A stretch of DNA of 6,905 nt, taken from Bacteroidia bacterium (lineage in GTDB: Bacteria; Bacteroidota; Bacteroidia; Bacteroidales; Tannerellaceae). Made by a program: the position numbers and the translations under genes. The stretch is from NCBI GenBank assembly GCA_025996775.1, contig BNTS01000140.1:1-6905 (forward strand), in the 5' to 3' direction. Below are positions 6,779 through 6,905 of the stretch, in pieces. The stretch's first letter is position 1, and every line of letters starts with the position of its first letter. The notes beneath the pieces were generated by a model, which saw nothing but the letters and a program-made list of their open reading frames with translations, was not told the origin of the DNA and did not search any database.

Positions 6779-6905
6779 ACCGGGATCGAAATAACTGGTG
6801 ACCATATTGGTCGCTTCGGTGATACCACCGATACCGTTGCCTTGTGCGAAGGCGTTGGCAGCGGCAAGGATAGCCACCGCCGACATAAGAATCTTTTTCC
6901 TTGTC
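6779..6905 (-). pseudogene. traE: Conjugative-element TraE (DUF4134), 5' exon, interrupted
   Basis: The frame from 6904 down to 6779 reads 42 codons: TRKKILMSAVAILAAANAFA, then QGNGIGGITEATNMVTSYFD and PG. This matches the start of the small membrane protein TraE of Bacteroides conjugative transposons: a signal-like hydrophobic N-terminus, then GNGI-GI-EAT-MV-SYFDP. The full protein is about 100 residues and continues TKLIYAIGAV after this point; TraE belongs to the mating apparatus. Here the frame stops being TraE exactly after the glycine codon GGT (6781-6779), where the intron begins. The true start may lie beyond the window edge, or be the ATG at 6886. The downstream exon is not found on the other side of the intron, so the gene is broken in this window. 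Confidence 0.78.

Noticed and set aside
6582..6794. Plus-strand frame of 70 codons at the right end
   Set aside because: It runs antisense through the intron 5' domain and across the traE exon boundary; low-quality composition.

Overview
The window looks like a chromosomal or island segment from a gut Bacteroidales bacterium (Bacteroides, Phocaeicola or a close relative). The evidence is a Bacteroidetes-type promoter (TTTG, 20 bp, TACATTTG), weak Shine-Dalgarno sites, lipoprotein signal peptides with an acidic run after the cysteine, a BtuB/BtuG pair of the Bacteroides type, and a traE fragment (DUF4134) of a Bacteroides conjugative element.

Layout: (1) 1-124 is AT-rich and ends in a repeat pattern resembling the terminus of an IS21-family insertion sequence. 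(2) 125-745 is about 600 bp of AT-rich DNA with no gene; it holds a cluster of near-palindromes at 448-536. (3) 746-1012 carries the promoter and a cobalamin riboswitch with a clear B12 box. (4) 1013-5578 is a tight three-gene operon: a BtuB-type TonB-dependent outer-membrane receptor, a BtuG-type surface B12-binding lipoprotein with seven recognisable beta-propeller repeat motifs and an added N-terminal Fn3-like domain, and a BtuF-type cobalamin-binding lipoprotein. Together they should capture cobamides at the cell surface, move them across the outer membrane with TonB energy, and hand them to an ABC importer. When B12 is plentiful the riboswitch should lower expression. The importer's permease and ATPase (btuC, btuD) do not follow in this window.

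(5) 5579-5916 has no gene but contains a nested set of GTTACCG/CGGTAAC repeats with a 12-bp hairpin. (6) 5917-6905 is a mobile-element scar read on the minus strand. It holds the first 42 visible codons of traE, then the 5' part of a group II intron inserted directly after a glycine codon, then a junction to the C-terminal remnant of a small ASCH-like hypothetical protein, which keeps a good intrinsic terminator. The intron 3' half and the traE 3' exon are absent from the expected place.

The B12 operon is therefore bordered on both sides by probable mobile-element debris. No wholly new system is evident. The points most worth a second look are the domain-extended BtuG, the truncated operon, the intron/gene chimera and the two unexplained repeat clusters.
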